Assembly: GCA_947375185.1 (NCBI GenBank)
Contig: CANCEU010000019.1
Location: 1-47,142 of the forward strand
Reading direction: 5' to 3'
Length of the DNA stretch: 47,142 nt
From: Chitinophagaceae bacterium
GTDB lineage: Bacteria > Bacteroidota > Bacteroidia > Chitinophagales > Chitinophagaceae
In this document: positions 1 to 7,369 of the stretch, piece after piece
Position numbering within the stretch: position 1 is the first letter of the stretch
How the letters are laid out: each line of letters begins with the position of its first letter
Program-made: the position numbers and the translations under genes
The notes under the pieces: model-generated
What the model saw: only the letters and a program-made list of their open reading frames with translations
Database searches by the model: none
Told to the model about the DNA's origin: nothing

Positions 1-56
1 CCGGCATCAATGTGCGCAGCAATACCAAAGTTTCTCTGTAGTTTTAAATCCGCCAT
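1..56 (-). CDS. fusA: Elongation factor G, N-terminal fragment (cut by window edge)
   Basis: The minus strand from the ATG at 56 reads MADLKLQRNFGIAAHIDAG, which is the start of EF-G, including the first part of the GTPase P-loop (AHIDAGK). EF-G is the GTPase that drives translocation of tRNA and mRNA on the ribosome. Only 18 complete codons lie in the window. The gene follows rpsL and rpsG in the usual str-cluster order. A terminator at 249-278 and a promoter at 123-151 lie between rpsG and fusA, so it probably has its own transcript. The identification is firm despite the short length because this N-terminus is highly conserved. Confidence 0.93.
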   Translation of the reverse strand, partial: MADLKLQRNFGIAAHIDA

Positions 57-122
57 ATTAGGGTTGTTTATTTTTTAATAACTCGACATATCAACTTGAA
101 AAATAGTCAATTTATCGAGGCG

Positions 123-151
123 CAAAGTTAATGATATAAATGAATGAACAA
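123..151 (-). promoter_or_regulatory. Bacteroidota-type promoter for fusA
   Basis: Read on the minus strand, a TTG at 151-149 is followed by 18 bases and then TAACTTTG at 130-123. This matches the Bacteroidota housekeeping consensus TTG-N19-TAnnTTTG with a one-base shorter spacer. Transcription would start near 117, giving fusA a leader of about 60 nt. It lies downstream of the rpsG terminator, as expected for an independent fusA unit. Confidence 0.7.
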
Positions 152-248
152 GGTTTTCCAACAATATTTTTCCATAAACTATTCCACAAGCCACTCACTA
201 TATTGTAAACCAGCCACTAGTGCTTGTTTTGTTGATAGTACATGCAAC

Positions 249-278
249 AAAAAACCCCAACTAAGTTGAGGTTTTTTT
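249..278 (-). terminator. Rho-independent terminator after rpsG
   Basis: On the minus strand an arm with core CCTCAAC (271-265) pairs with GTTGGGG (261-255) across a 3-nt loop. There is one A/C mismatch in the stem, and A:T pairs extend it. A run of six T follows the second arm (254-249). It lies 31 bases past the rpsG stop and upstream of the fusA promoter. Confidence 0.8.
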
Positions 279-308
279 AATATAGAACGATTTATTCTTT
301 CGAGTCTA

Positions 309-776
309 TTACACTTTAAAGTGAGAGAACGCTTTGTTCGCCTCAGCCATACGGTGTGTATCTTCCTTCTTTTTGAATGCACCACCCTCGCCTTTTGTAG
401 CTGCGATGATTTCATTCGCTAATTTGTCAGCCATTGTTTTACCATTACGCTCACGGCTAAAACGCACTAACCATTTCATGCTTAAAGAAATTTTACGATC
501 AGCACGAACTTCAGCAGGAATTTGGAAAGTAGCACCACCAATACGACGGCTACGAACCTCTACAGCTGGAGTAACATTTGCTACTGCTTTCTTCCACATT
601 TCATATCCATCCTCATTAGTGAACTTAGCCACTTTGTCTAATGCATCGTAGAAAATATTAAATGCAGTTGTCTTTTTACCATCCAACATGATGTTGTTGA
701 TAAAACGAGTCACTTGAACATCGTTAAATTTAGGATCTGGAGCTAATGCAATTTTTTTAGGTTGTGCCTTACGCAT
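309..776 (-). CDS. rpsG: 30S ribosomal protein S7
   Basis: This 155-residue protein is full length for S7 (about 156 residues), the primary 16S rRNA binder that nucleates assembly of the 30S head and contacts E-site tRNA. The N-terminus [15 protein letters not shown] and the blocks [26 protein letters not shown] and [13 protein letters not shown] are typical of the family. The gene starts 26 bases after the rpsL stop, so both are read from the promoter upstream of rpsL. A terminator follows before fusA. Confidence 0.97.
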   Translation of the reverse strand: MRKAQPKKIALAPDPKFNDVQVTRFINNIMLDGKKTTAFNIFYDALDKVAKFTNEDGYEMWKKAVANVTPAVEVRSRRIGGATFQIPAEVRADRKISLSMKWLVRFSRERNGKTMADKLANEIIAATKGEGGAFKKKEDTHRMAEANKAFSHFKV

Positions 777-802
777 GTCTGTCGAATATTAATTAGTTGT
801 TA

Positions 803-1183
803 TTATTTCTTTGCTTTTTCTTTCTTAGTTCCGTATTTACTACGAGACTGCTTACGGTCTTTAACACCTGCAGTATCTAGACTACCACGAACTATATGGT
901 AACGAACCCCTGGTAAATCCTTTACACGACCACCACGGATTAATACGATACTGTGTTCTTGTAAGTTATGACCTTCACCTGGGATGTAGGCAATCACCTC
1001 GATTTTGTTTGTCAAACGCACCTTAGCTACTTTACGTAACGCTGAGTTTGGTTTTTTAGGTGTAGTTGTATACACTCTTGTACAAACGCCACGACGCTGA
1101 GGACATGCGTCCAAAGCTCTTGATTTACTTTTCGCCCTGATGATCTCACGGCCTTTTCTAACTAATTGCTGAATAGTAGGCAT
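803..1183 (-). CDS. rpsL: 30S ribosomal protein S12
   Basis: This 126-residue S12 is part of the ribosomal decoding centre. The hallmark segments [30 protein letters not shown] and [13 protein letters not shown] are present. The two lysines whose substitution gives streptomycin resistance in other bacteria are both lysine here (Lys43 and Lys88), so the sequence looks wild type for drug binding. It is the first gene of the rpsL-rpsG unit and has an excellent promoter at 1230-1260, with a leader of roughly 40 nt. Confidence 0.97.
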   Translation of the reverse strand: MPTIQQLVRKGREIIRAKSKSRALDACPQRRGVCTRVYTTTPKKPNSALRKVAKVRLTNKIEVIAYIPGEGHNLQEHSIVLIRGGRVKDLPGVRYHIVRGSLDTAGVKDRKQSRSKYGTKKEKAKK

Positions 1184-1229
1184 TTATTATGCTATTTTGT
1201 TCAATTCGGTTTATAAAAAATTCGGACGG

Positions 1230-1260
1230 CAAAGGTAATGGCTGTGAACGAAATACCAAA
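1230..1260 (-). promoter_or_regulatory. Bacteroidota-type promoter for rpsL-rpsG
   Basis: On the minus strand TTTG (1260-1257) is followed by exactly 19 bases and then TACCTTTG (1237-1230). This is a full match to the Bacteroidota primary sigma factor consensus TTTG-N19-TAnnTTTG. The expected transcription start is near 1224, about 40 bases upstream of the rpsL ATG. Confidence 0.85.
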
Positions 1261-1371
1261 ATGTTTATTGGCTAATTTTAAAAAAATAAAGGAAATAGCC
1301 CAATTTTGCCCCGAAAAAACAATAAAAAGGAGAATTAATTCTTTTCAATTGTTTGATTTTCAACTATTTAA

Positions 1372-2433
1372 CTAAACATGTTGTAACCAACCATGTTTGT
1401 CCACAATATTTCCCATTCTTAGCTCATGAAGGTGATTTTTAAGGGCTGGTGCTACTTTTAAGGCCTCAATATCAAAATCCATGATGTATTCTCCGTGTGC
1501 TAATCTTGAAATATAAGACACCACCGCAGCGGTTCCTACCCCAAATACTTCGGTAAATAATCCCTTCTTATGCGCATCTACAATTTCCTCTACTGATAAG
1601 AATCTTTCTTCAACCTCATACCCCATTTCTCTTAATAATGTAATTGCTGAATTTCTTGTAACCCCTTTCAATACGGTTCCTTTCTCAACAGTTGGAGTAA
1701 TTATTTTTCCATCAATGACAAACATTACATTCATCATACCAACTTCTTCTACATATTTATGTTCGATTGCATCCGTCCATAAAACCTGATCATACCCTTT
1801 AGCTTGTGCTAAAGAAACTGGATATAAACTTCCACCATAATTCCCACCATTCTTTGCAAAACCAACACCACCTGGTGTTGCACGCGTATAATGTTGTTCA
1901 ATTAATATTTTCATTGGAGCAGCATGATAAGCGCCACTAGGTCCTAAAATAATCATGAACTTATATGTTAATGAAGGACGCACTCCTAAAAATGGATCCA
2001 TAGCTATCATGAATGGTCTTATATATAATGATGAATCAGGTTTACTTGGAATCCACTCTCTTTCTAAATCAATTAACTGTTTCATTCCCTCCATAAATAT
2101 CCATTCAGGAATAGTAGGCATTTGCATGCGTTCAGCCGAAGTATTAAATCGTATTAAATTTTGATCGGGTCTAAAAATAACTACTTCTCCTTTATCATTT
2201 TTAAAAGCCTTAATGCCTTCAAAAATTGTTTGCCCATAATGCAATGTTGCGCATGATGGATCTACCTCAAAAGGAGCGTATGGTTTTATTTCAACATTTT
2301 TCCATTCACCATTTTCATAGTCTGCAACCAACATGTGGTCAGTGAAATTTTTTCCAAAAGCAATTTCATCCATATTGAAAGTAGGCAGCTTTGGATTTTT
2401 AGTTTTGGTAACAGGGATAGAATGTGATGACAT
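1372..2433 (-). CDS. ilvE: Branched-chain amino acid aminotransferase
   Basis: This 353-residue fold-type IV PLP enzyme performs the last step of leucine, isoleucine and valine synthesis (and the first step of their breakdown), using glutamate/2-oxoglutarate. The PLP-binding lysine is Lys194 in GFAKNGGNYGGSLYP, the same context as in mitochondrial-type BCATs. Other family blocks are LHYGQTIFEGIKAF, YIRPFMIAMDP and GTVLKGVTRNSAI. The length and these motifs fit the larger BCAT form rather than the roughly 310-residue E. coli IlvE form. It is transcribed alone from the promoter at 2472-2502, pointing toward rpsL. Confidence 0.95.
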   Translation of the reverse strand: MSSHSIPVTKTKNPKLPTFNMDEIAFGKNFTDHMLVADYENGEWKNVEIKPYAPFEVDPSCATLHYGQTIFEGIKAFKNDKGEVVIFRPDQNLIRFNTSAERMQMPTIPEWIFMEGMKQLIDLEREWIPSKPDSSLYIRPFMIAMDPFLGVRPSLTYKFMIILGPSGAYHAAPMKILIEQHYTRATPGGVGFAKNGGNYGGSLYPVSLAQAKGYDQVLWTDAIEHKYVEEVGMMNVMFVIDGKIITPTVEKGTVLKGVTRNSAITLLREMGYEVEERFLSVEEIVDAHKKGLFTEVFGVGTAAVVSYISRLAHGEYIMDFDIEALKVAPALKNHLHELRMGNIVDKHGWLQHV

Positions 2434-2471
2434 AAAATTGCTTTTAAATAAATTACATTAGGTTCTAAAGA

Positions 2472-2502
2472 CAAAAATAAGAAATATTCCAAAAACTTAC
2501 AA
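2472..2502 (-). promoter_or_regulatory. Bacteroidota-type promoter for ilvE
   Basis: On the minus strand TTG (2502-2500), a 20-base spacer and TATTTTTG (2479-2472) match TTG-N19-TAnnTTTG. The -7 element lies 38 bases upstream of the ilvE ATG. Confidence 0.65.
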
Positions 2503-2546
2503 TTGTTATTTTTCCAATCGATGCATTTGAGTTAATTTTCCACCCG

Positions 2547-3140
2547 ATGCAAGATCAAAAAACAATATTACCTGCTGCTGTATTAGTTACATTATTCAAA
2601 GATACTTTGGTAATACCTGAAAAGGAAATAAAGTCAGTAGAAATTGAAGAGAAAGCAATTATTACCGCCATTGGAAAAGAAGCAATCGCATCTACATCAA
2701 ACAATGAAGTTGTAAATGCACATAAAACCACACCAACTCAACCACTCAAGTTTTTAGGAGATCATCTTAAAAAAATAGTAGTGCTTGTTAATGATGTTGA
2801 GGCTGTTCATTTGAATGAGACTGACTTAGGATTGTTGTCATCTATTTTAAATGCGTGTAAATTAACGCTTGCTGATATTGCACTAGTAAATATGGCAACT
2901 CAACCAGTTAGCATTCACGAAATTTTATCTACCCTCCCTTCTCAATTGGTATTGGCTTTTGATTTAACTAGCGCGCAAATTAAAATAAAACTTCCCGCAA
3001 CACTTTATAAACCGGTAGTATTGGGTGAAACGCATATTTTATTTAGTAGTAGCCTAAGAAGTATGCAGGGAGGGGATCAAGCTGCCAAATTAGAAAAGTC
3101 TAAATTGTGGAACGCATTAAAACTGTTATTTAATTTATAG
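2547..3140 (+). CDS. Unrecognised conserved-looking protein, possibly psi-like
   Basis: This 197-residue cytoplasmic protein has no signal peptide or membrane segment and I do not recognise it with confidence. The central part contains a hydrophobic strand ending in ND (KKIVVLVNDVEA, about residues 73-84), then an ETDLGLLSSILNACKL helix. The C-terminus has a LFSSSLRSM segment and a helix with KSKLWNALKLLF. That order (VND strand, L..IL.A helix, LxxSL, K..LW..L) recalls HolD, the psi subunit of the DNA polymerase III clamp loader, although HolD is shorter (about 137 residues) and known mainly from gammaproteobacteria. The N-terminal 70 residues look variable. The gene is 64 bases upstream of rdgB on the same strand and may share its transcript. 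The functional suggestion is inference only. Confidence 0.8.
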   Translation: MQDQKTILPAAVLVTLFKDTLVIPEKEIKSVEIEEKAIITAIGKEAIASTSNNEVVNAHKTTPTQPLKFLGDHLKKIVVLVNDVEAVHLNETDLGLLSSILNACKLTLADIALVNMATQPVSIHEILSTLPSQLVLAFDLTSAQIKIKLPATLYKPVVLGETHILFSSSLRSMQGGDQAAKLEKSKLWNALKLLFNL

Positions 3141-3204
3141 TTTTAAAAAAAATATTCCTCTTTAACTATTTCCTAATTATATAAGTCACTTCTATTTTAT
3201 TTAC

Positions 3205-3798
3205 ATGCATACCTTAATTTTCGCCACTAATAATCAAAATAAAGTAAACGAAATTCAATCTTTAGTGGGGGCTGATTTTAAAATTATTCCACTTAAAGAA
3301 GCAGGTATTGATATTGATATTCCAGAGCCCTATGATACCTTGCAAGATAATGCTGCTGAAAAAGCAAACACTATTTATAAGTTGGCCAACCAAAATTGTT
3401 TTAGTGAAGACACTGGTTTGGAAATTGAAGCTTTAAACGGGGCGCCGGGCGTAAAAAGTGCAAGGTTTGCTGGCGAGGATAGAGATTTTCAAGCAAACAT
3501 TGATAAAGTATTATTCAATTTAAACCGAATAGATAATCGTGCTGCACAATTTAGAACTGTCATTTGTTTAATTTGGAATAATTCGAATAATGAGCTACAA
3601 ACCTATTATTTTGAAGGAATCTGTAAAGGTACAATAGCTACTAAAATGCATGGTGAAAAAGGATTTGGATATGATCCTATTTTCATTCCCGATGGAGCTA
3701 CCAAAAGTTTTGCTCAAATGTCAATGGAAGAAAAAAACAAATTCAGTCATCGTCAAAAAGCAGTCACTCAATTATTTGATTTTTTAAGATCCAAATAA
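3205..3798 (+). CDS. rdgB: XTP/dITP diphosphatase (HAM1/RdgB family)
   Basis: This 197-residue house-cleaning enzyme hydrolyses non-canonical purine triphosphates (ITP, dITP, XTP) to the monophosphate and pyrophosphate, keeping inosine and xanthine out of DNA and RNA. It has the N-terminal FATNNQNKVNEI nucleotide-binding motif, the catalytic SEDTGLEI segment with Asp69 in the position of the E. coli catalytic Asp69, GAPGVKSARFAG, KGFGYDPIFIP and the C-terminal SHRQKA motif. The length is normal. It is the second gene of a short plus-strand pair and ends 16 bases before the convergent aroE. Confidence 0.95.
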   Translation: MHTLIFATNNQNKVNEIQSLVGADFKIIPLKEAGIDIDIPEPYDTLQDNAAEKANTIYKLANQNCFSEDTGLEIEALNGAPGVKSARFAGEDRDFQANIDKVLFNLNRIDNRAAQFRTVICLIWNNSNNELQTYYFEGICKGTIATKMHGEKGFGYDPIFIPDGATKSFAQMSMEEKNKFSHRQKAVTQLFDFLRSK

Positions 3799-3814
3799 AT
3801 TCAATAACCCCAAT

Positions 3815-4585
3815 TTATTTTGACAATTGTTCAGGTGGTTTTGAAGCAGTCCAAATTCTCCAACTTTCCTCTGCTTGAATATGCAACATCTCTAATCCAT
3901 TTTGTGTAGTTGCTCCTTGTGCTGCTCCATTTTTTAGAAATAATGTTTCAGTAGGATTGTAAATCAAATCAAATAAATGATGTTTTGAAGTGATTGCATC
4001 GTATTGAATTGCGGGTGCTTCATTGACATTAGGATACATACCCAACGGACTCGTATTAATGATGAGTGTATGCGATGCAATTAGTTCAGGAGTCAATTCA
4101 TTATAAGCGATATAAGTCGCATCAAAATTTTCAGATTGAGTTCTACTAACGAATTTATACTCAATGTTCAAATTTTTCATCACCCACTCTACTGCAGCAG
4201 CTGCACCTCCGGTTCCTAAAATCAATGCATGGGTATGGTGTGGTTTTAAATTAGGTTGCAATGACTTCTGAAATCCAATGACATCAGTATTATAACCATA
4301 CAATGCTCCATTGAATTTTCGAATACAATTGCAAGCATTAATTTCTTTCACAACCAATGAAGGATATTGCACAAATGGTATCACTTCTTTTTTATAGGGA
4401 ATGGTAACATTTAATCCTAGTAAGTCCTGGTCATTTTCCCACAACTTTTTAAACTCATTGATAGATGCTATTGGATAATTTTCATACTGTGCATCATTAA
4501 TTTCCTGTTGTTGAAATTTATCTGCAAAGTATCCTTTTGAAAAGGAGTGTGATAAAGGGTATCCTATTAAACCAAACTGTCGCAA
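3815..4585 (-). CDS. aroE: Shikimate dehydrogenase (TTG start)
   Basis: This 256-residue NADP-dependent enzyme reduces 3-dehydroshikimate to shikimate in aromatic amino acid synthesis. Visible signatures are the N-terminal shikimate-binding GLIGYPLSHSFSK, NVTIPYKKEV with catalytic Lys65, GYNTDVIGF with Asp101, and the nucleotide-binding loop LGTGGAAAAV. No ATG is available at the right place. The start is the TTG at 4585, because translation from it gives MRQFGLIGYPLSHS, the normal AroE N-terminus. This TTG lies two bases after the comA stop, so translation is probably coupled to the upstream gene. It is the last gene of the TPR-comA-aroE operon. Confidence 0.94.
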   Translation of the reverse strand: MRQFGLIGYPLSHSFSKGYFADKFQQQEINDAQYENYPIASINEFKKLWENDQDLLGLNVTIPYKKEVIPFVQYPSLVVKEINACNCIRKFNGALYGYNTDVIGFQKSLQPNLKPHHTHALILGTGGAAAAVEWVMKNLNIEYKFVSRTQSENFDATYIAYNELTPELIASHTLIINTSPLGMYPNVNEAPAIQYDAITSKHHLFDLIYNPTETLFLKNGAAQGATTQNGLEMLHIQAEESWRIWTASKPPEQLSK

Positions 4586-4587
4586 TG

Positions 4588-5352
4588 TTACTTATTTAAA
4601 TATAAATCAAATGTATCTCCTCTTAAACCAATTCTCATCGCTTCCAATGGAATCACCTCGGTAGGTGCAATATTTCCTAAATTCACATTACACCCAATTA
4701 ATTCTAAGAAGTACAATTGCTGTGCTTTTTGAGGTGCTTCCCACAATATTTTTTCAGCTGGAATTTTTGTTAAAATTTCTTGCACCAAACCCTCTCGCAC
4801 TTCACCGCTTCCTCTATAAATTCCTACATTTCCTGCCTCACGTGCTTCAGCAATCACATATTCTGAACCAGCATTTAATTCTGCTGACATTAATTCAATC
4901 CATTTATACGGTGGGATAATATGCGCTGCATCCTTACTACCTACCTCACTAATTACTTTAGATATTTTAGCAATTTTTTCAATGTATCCGCATTTCTCAG
5001 TATGCGGAATTTCAATAGATCCATCACTAACTTCAATCAAATCAATTTTATAATCCTTACACATTGCTATATAATCATCAAACTGGTTTCTTATTACAAA
5101 GGCTTCAAATAAGGTACCTCCAAAATAAACAGGAATGCCATGAGACTGATATAACTCAATTTTAGCGCGCAAATTGGGTGTAACGGCCGAAGTACCAAAT
5201 CCTAATTTTACAACATCTGTATGAGGAGCCGATATGCTTAGAAAATTTTCTGCTTCTGCAAAACTCAATCCCTTGTCCATCACCATCGTTAATCCATTTT
5301 TACGTGGCTTTGGGGTTCTTTCTGGAATTTGAGTTAAATTAAAGTTCATCAT
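4588..5352 (-). CDS. Phosphosulfolactate synthase family protein (ComA-like)
   Basis: This 254-residue TIM-barrel protein resembles ComA. In methanogens ComA adds sulfite to phosphoenolpyruvate to give phosphosulfolactate, the first step of coenzyme M synthesis. Family-like segments are RTPKPRKNGLTMVMDKG (about 12-28), DVVKLGFGTSAV (46-56), GIPVYFGGTLFEAF (72-85), IEVSDGSIEIP (106-116) and a C-terminal TEVIPLEAMRIGLRGDTF. Homologues occur in Bacteroidota and in plants (Hsa32), where the reaction is less certain. No other coenzyme M genes are in the window, so the substrate remains open; sulfolactate or another sulfonate is possible. It lies between a TPR gene (39-base gap) and aroE (2-base gap). 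The start is one of two adjacent ATGs. Confidence 0.85.
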   Translation of the reverse strand: MMNFNLTQIPERTPKPRKNGLTMVMDKGLSFAEAENFLSISAPHTDVVKLGFGTSAVTPNLRAKIELYQSHGIPVYFGGTLFEAFVIRNQFDDYIAMCKDYKIDLIEVSDGSIEIPHTEKCGYIEKIAKISKVISEVGSKDAAHIIPPYKWIELMSAELNAGSEYVIAEAREAGNVGIYRGSGEVREGLVQEILTKIPAEKILWEAPQKAQQLYFLELIGCNVNLGNIAPTEVIPLEAMRIGLRGDTFDLYLNK

Positions 5353-5372
5353 AATTAATCACTTATATGCTA

Positions 5373-5380
5373 CAAAGATA
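5373..5380 (-). promoter_or_regulatory. Possible -7 element upstream of the comA-like gene
   Basis: TATCTTTG on the minus strand (5380-5373) is a perfect TAnnTTTG box 21 bases upstream of the ComA-like start. No TTG sits at the expected 18-21 base spacing, so this could be an internal promoter or chance. Confidence 0.3.
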
Positions 5381-5391
5381 AATCAAATAAA

Positions 5392-6813
5392 TCAAGATAG
5401 CTTACCCTTCTTATTTTGCGCAATGAGTTCTGCAACCTTAGGATCTTGCACCATTTCAGGATAAAATTTTATTAGCTTATTTACTAATTTGGAGGATTTT
5501 GATAAAGCCATTTCTAATTGTAAAATTCCTTCACTTATTTTCCCCATCATATACAATATTGCACTTCGATAAAAAATAAATATTGACTTCCCTTGTGTTG
5601 ATATATACGCAATCTCGGTTTGCTCTAAAGCTAAATCCAATTGCTTATTAGCGACCAAACATTTCACCAAATATTCCCACCCTGCAATTTGCTTTGGTTT
5701 ATTTTTTACAACAGTTCCAAAACAAACTGAAGCTTCCTTAAATAATTTTAAATTCATATAACATTCACCAAGTAAAATATGATACTCGTTTATGTGTTTA
5801 TGAATTCGCATTGCATGCTCTAACTGCTTAATTGCCTGTTCCCATTGACCTTGCTGCATATAGGTTGCCGCAATTTTTTGAAATAGCCTACTATCATCAG
5901 GATTCAAATGCACTGCTTTTTTATAATGAAAGCGCGCTTGTGCAAAATTTTTCATTCTATGATAACAATGTCCTATTGCTTCATATATAACATCTTCGGG
6001 ACGAGACAATTCCAATACTTTTTCTAATGCCTCAATAGCTTCCTTATATTTTCTGATTCTTAAATAGGCATCTCCCATATTGCGATATGCATAATCAAAT
6101 TTTTCGTCAATTACAATCGCATACTGATACGCATCAATGGCCTTTTCATGCAGTTTCAAGCCTTGATAAGCAGCAGCTAAATTAAACCAAGCCAATGCAT
6201 TGTAGGGCTGCTCATCAATAATGCGTTGATGTAAATTGATACTCTCTTCATTCCTTCCCGTAAAGTCAGTCCAAAAACAAATTTTATACAAAGCTTCCTC
6301 ATTCATTGGATCGTCTTCGAGCACTAATTGTAAGCAATCAAAAACTTTATCAAAAGCTTCATGATCATCATAAACATCGGCCAGTTCAAATAAAACTTCA
6401 GTCCTTTCTGCTCCTTCAAATAAATGCAATGCCTCTTGTAATAATAAAATTGCTTTTTCTGGTTGATCTAAAGCCAAATAGGCATCTGTTTTTAAAATAA
6501 ACAAATTCATATCATTGTGGTCATACAAGGTTGCTGTATTTAACAATTTCAAAGCTTCTTTATATTTTCGAGTAGCAAGTAATAGATCTGCTTTTTTAAT
6601 CATAAGTAAAGCCGAAAAAGGGTATTGCTCTAAACCTAAATCAGCAGCTTGTATTGCCTCCCCTATTTCATCTTTTTCATCTAAATGCTCAATAATTCGC
6701 TCAAAATCATCCTCTTCAATGTATGCATTAGCCCGCCCATCCTTTAAATTATGGTATTTAAGCATCAATTCTTGAATATCTCCCCCATCTTCTTCCTTAT
6801 GTCTATCAAGCAT
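5392..6813 (-). CDS. Tetratricopeptide-repeat protein
   Basis: This 473-residue soluble protein is made almost entirely of TPR helical hairpins (about eleven or twelve by eye). The clearest are NALAWFNLAAAYQGLKLHEK, AYRNMGDAYLRIRKYKEAIE and LFQKIAATYMQQGQWEQAIK. There is no signal peptide or membrane segment, so it is probably a cytoplasmic scaffold, but no partner can be read from the sequence. The N-terminal 20 residues are acidic (HKEEDGGD). It is the first gene of the operon with the ComA-like and AroE genes. No strong promoter match was found in 6814-7001. Confidence 0.9.
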   Translation of the reverse strand: MLDRHKEEDGGDIQELMLKYHNLKDGRANAYIEEDDFERIIEHLDEKDEIGEAIQAADLGLEQYPFSALLMIKKADLLLATRKYKEALKLLNTATLYDHNDMNLFILKTDAYLALDQPEKAILLLQEALHLFEGAERTEVLFELADVYDDHEAFDKVFDCLQLVLEDDPMNEEALYKICFWTDFTGRNEESINLHQRIIDEQPYNALAWFNLAAAYQGLKLHEKAIDAYQYAIVIDEKFDYAYRNMGDAYLRIRKYKEAIEALEKVLELSRPEDVIYEAIGHCYHRMKNFAQARFHYKKAVHLNPDDSRLFQKIAATYMQQGQWEQAIKQLEHAMRIHKHINEYHILLGECYMNLKLFKEASVCFGTVVKNKPKQIAGWEYLVKCLVANKQLDLALEQTEIAYISTQGKSIFIFYRSAILYMMGKISEGILQLEMALSKSSKLVNKLIKFYPEMVQDPKVAELIAQNKKGKLS

Positions 6814-7001
6814 GCTATTAAATTTAGACTGACAAATAAGTTATTGATTTCCAGCACATTAATGTATTATATGCATTATGTTATAATAAATATACAATTG
6901 CAATGGAAAATCTCCATATTTTATTACGCACAAATCAGCCAATAAATGGTTATAATTATTTTTTTAATTACCAAGCAATATCAATTACCTTCGTAAATAT
7001 C

Positions 7002-7343
7002 ATGCCTAACATAAAAAACATATTTGTTGTTGTAATGTCGACCTTTCTGCTATTGATTGCAGCTAGGTCTAATGCAAGTATTGTTGTAACTGGCACCATT
7101 GAATCAAAGAAAGTTAGTGAGAAGTATACTTTAAAGAATTTGAGTTCTCTAACACATAAAACAGCCACTTTCGCATCATTAAAAGCAAATTTGGACTTTA
7201 AAGGATTCGCTAATTCAAATAGTATTTACAACACCAGTACTGCCGCCTATTTGCAATACAATAAAGGAAATGTATCATACGTCATTCCTTATAACTACAA
7301 AGTGATCTTACCTAAATTTAAGACACCTTCTCCGAATAATTAA
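7002..7343 (+). CDS. Small secreted protein of unknown function
   Basis: This short exported protein (113 residues from the ATG at 7002) is not recognised. I prefer the ATG at 7002 to upstream in-frame starts because it begins a proper signal peptide: MPNIKN, a hydrophobic core FVVVMSTFLLLIAA, and a likely cleavage near SNA-S. The mature part of about 88 residues is basic, rich in Thr, Ser, Asn and Lys, without cysteines, and ends with KFKTPSPNN. It stands alone on the plus strand between minus-strand operons. TACCTTCG at 6986-6993, a near match to the -7 box, lies only eight bases before the ATG. Confidence 0.6.
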   Translation: MPNIKNIFVVVMSTFLLLIAARSNASIVVTGTIESKKVSEKYTLKNLSSLTHKTATFASLKANLDFKGFANSNSIYNTSTAAYLQYNKGNVSYVIPYNYKVILPKFKTPSPNN

Positions 7344-7369
7344 AATTTACTGTTGCAATTCAAATTAGC

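Noticed and set aside
334..651. Plus-strand open frame across rpsG
   Set aside because: It is antisense to a ribosomal protein gene and has no family similarity or initiation signal.
1320..1350. Weak hairpin (GAATTAATTC core) after ilvE as terminator
   Set aside because: The stem is short and A:T only, with no convincing T run in the right place.
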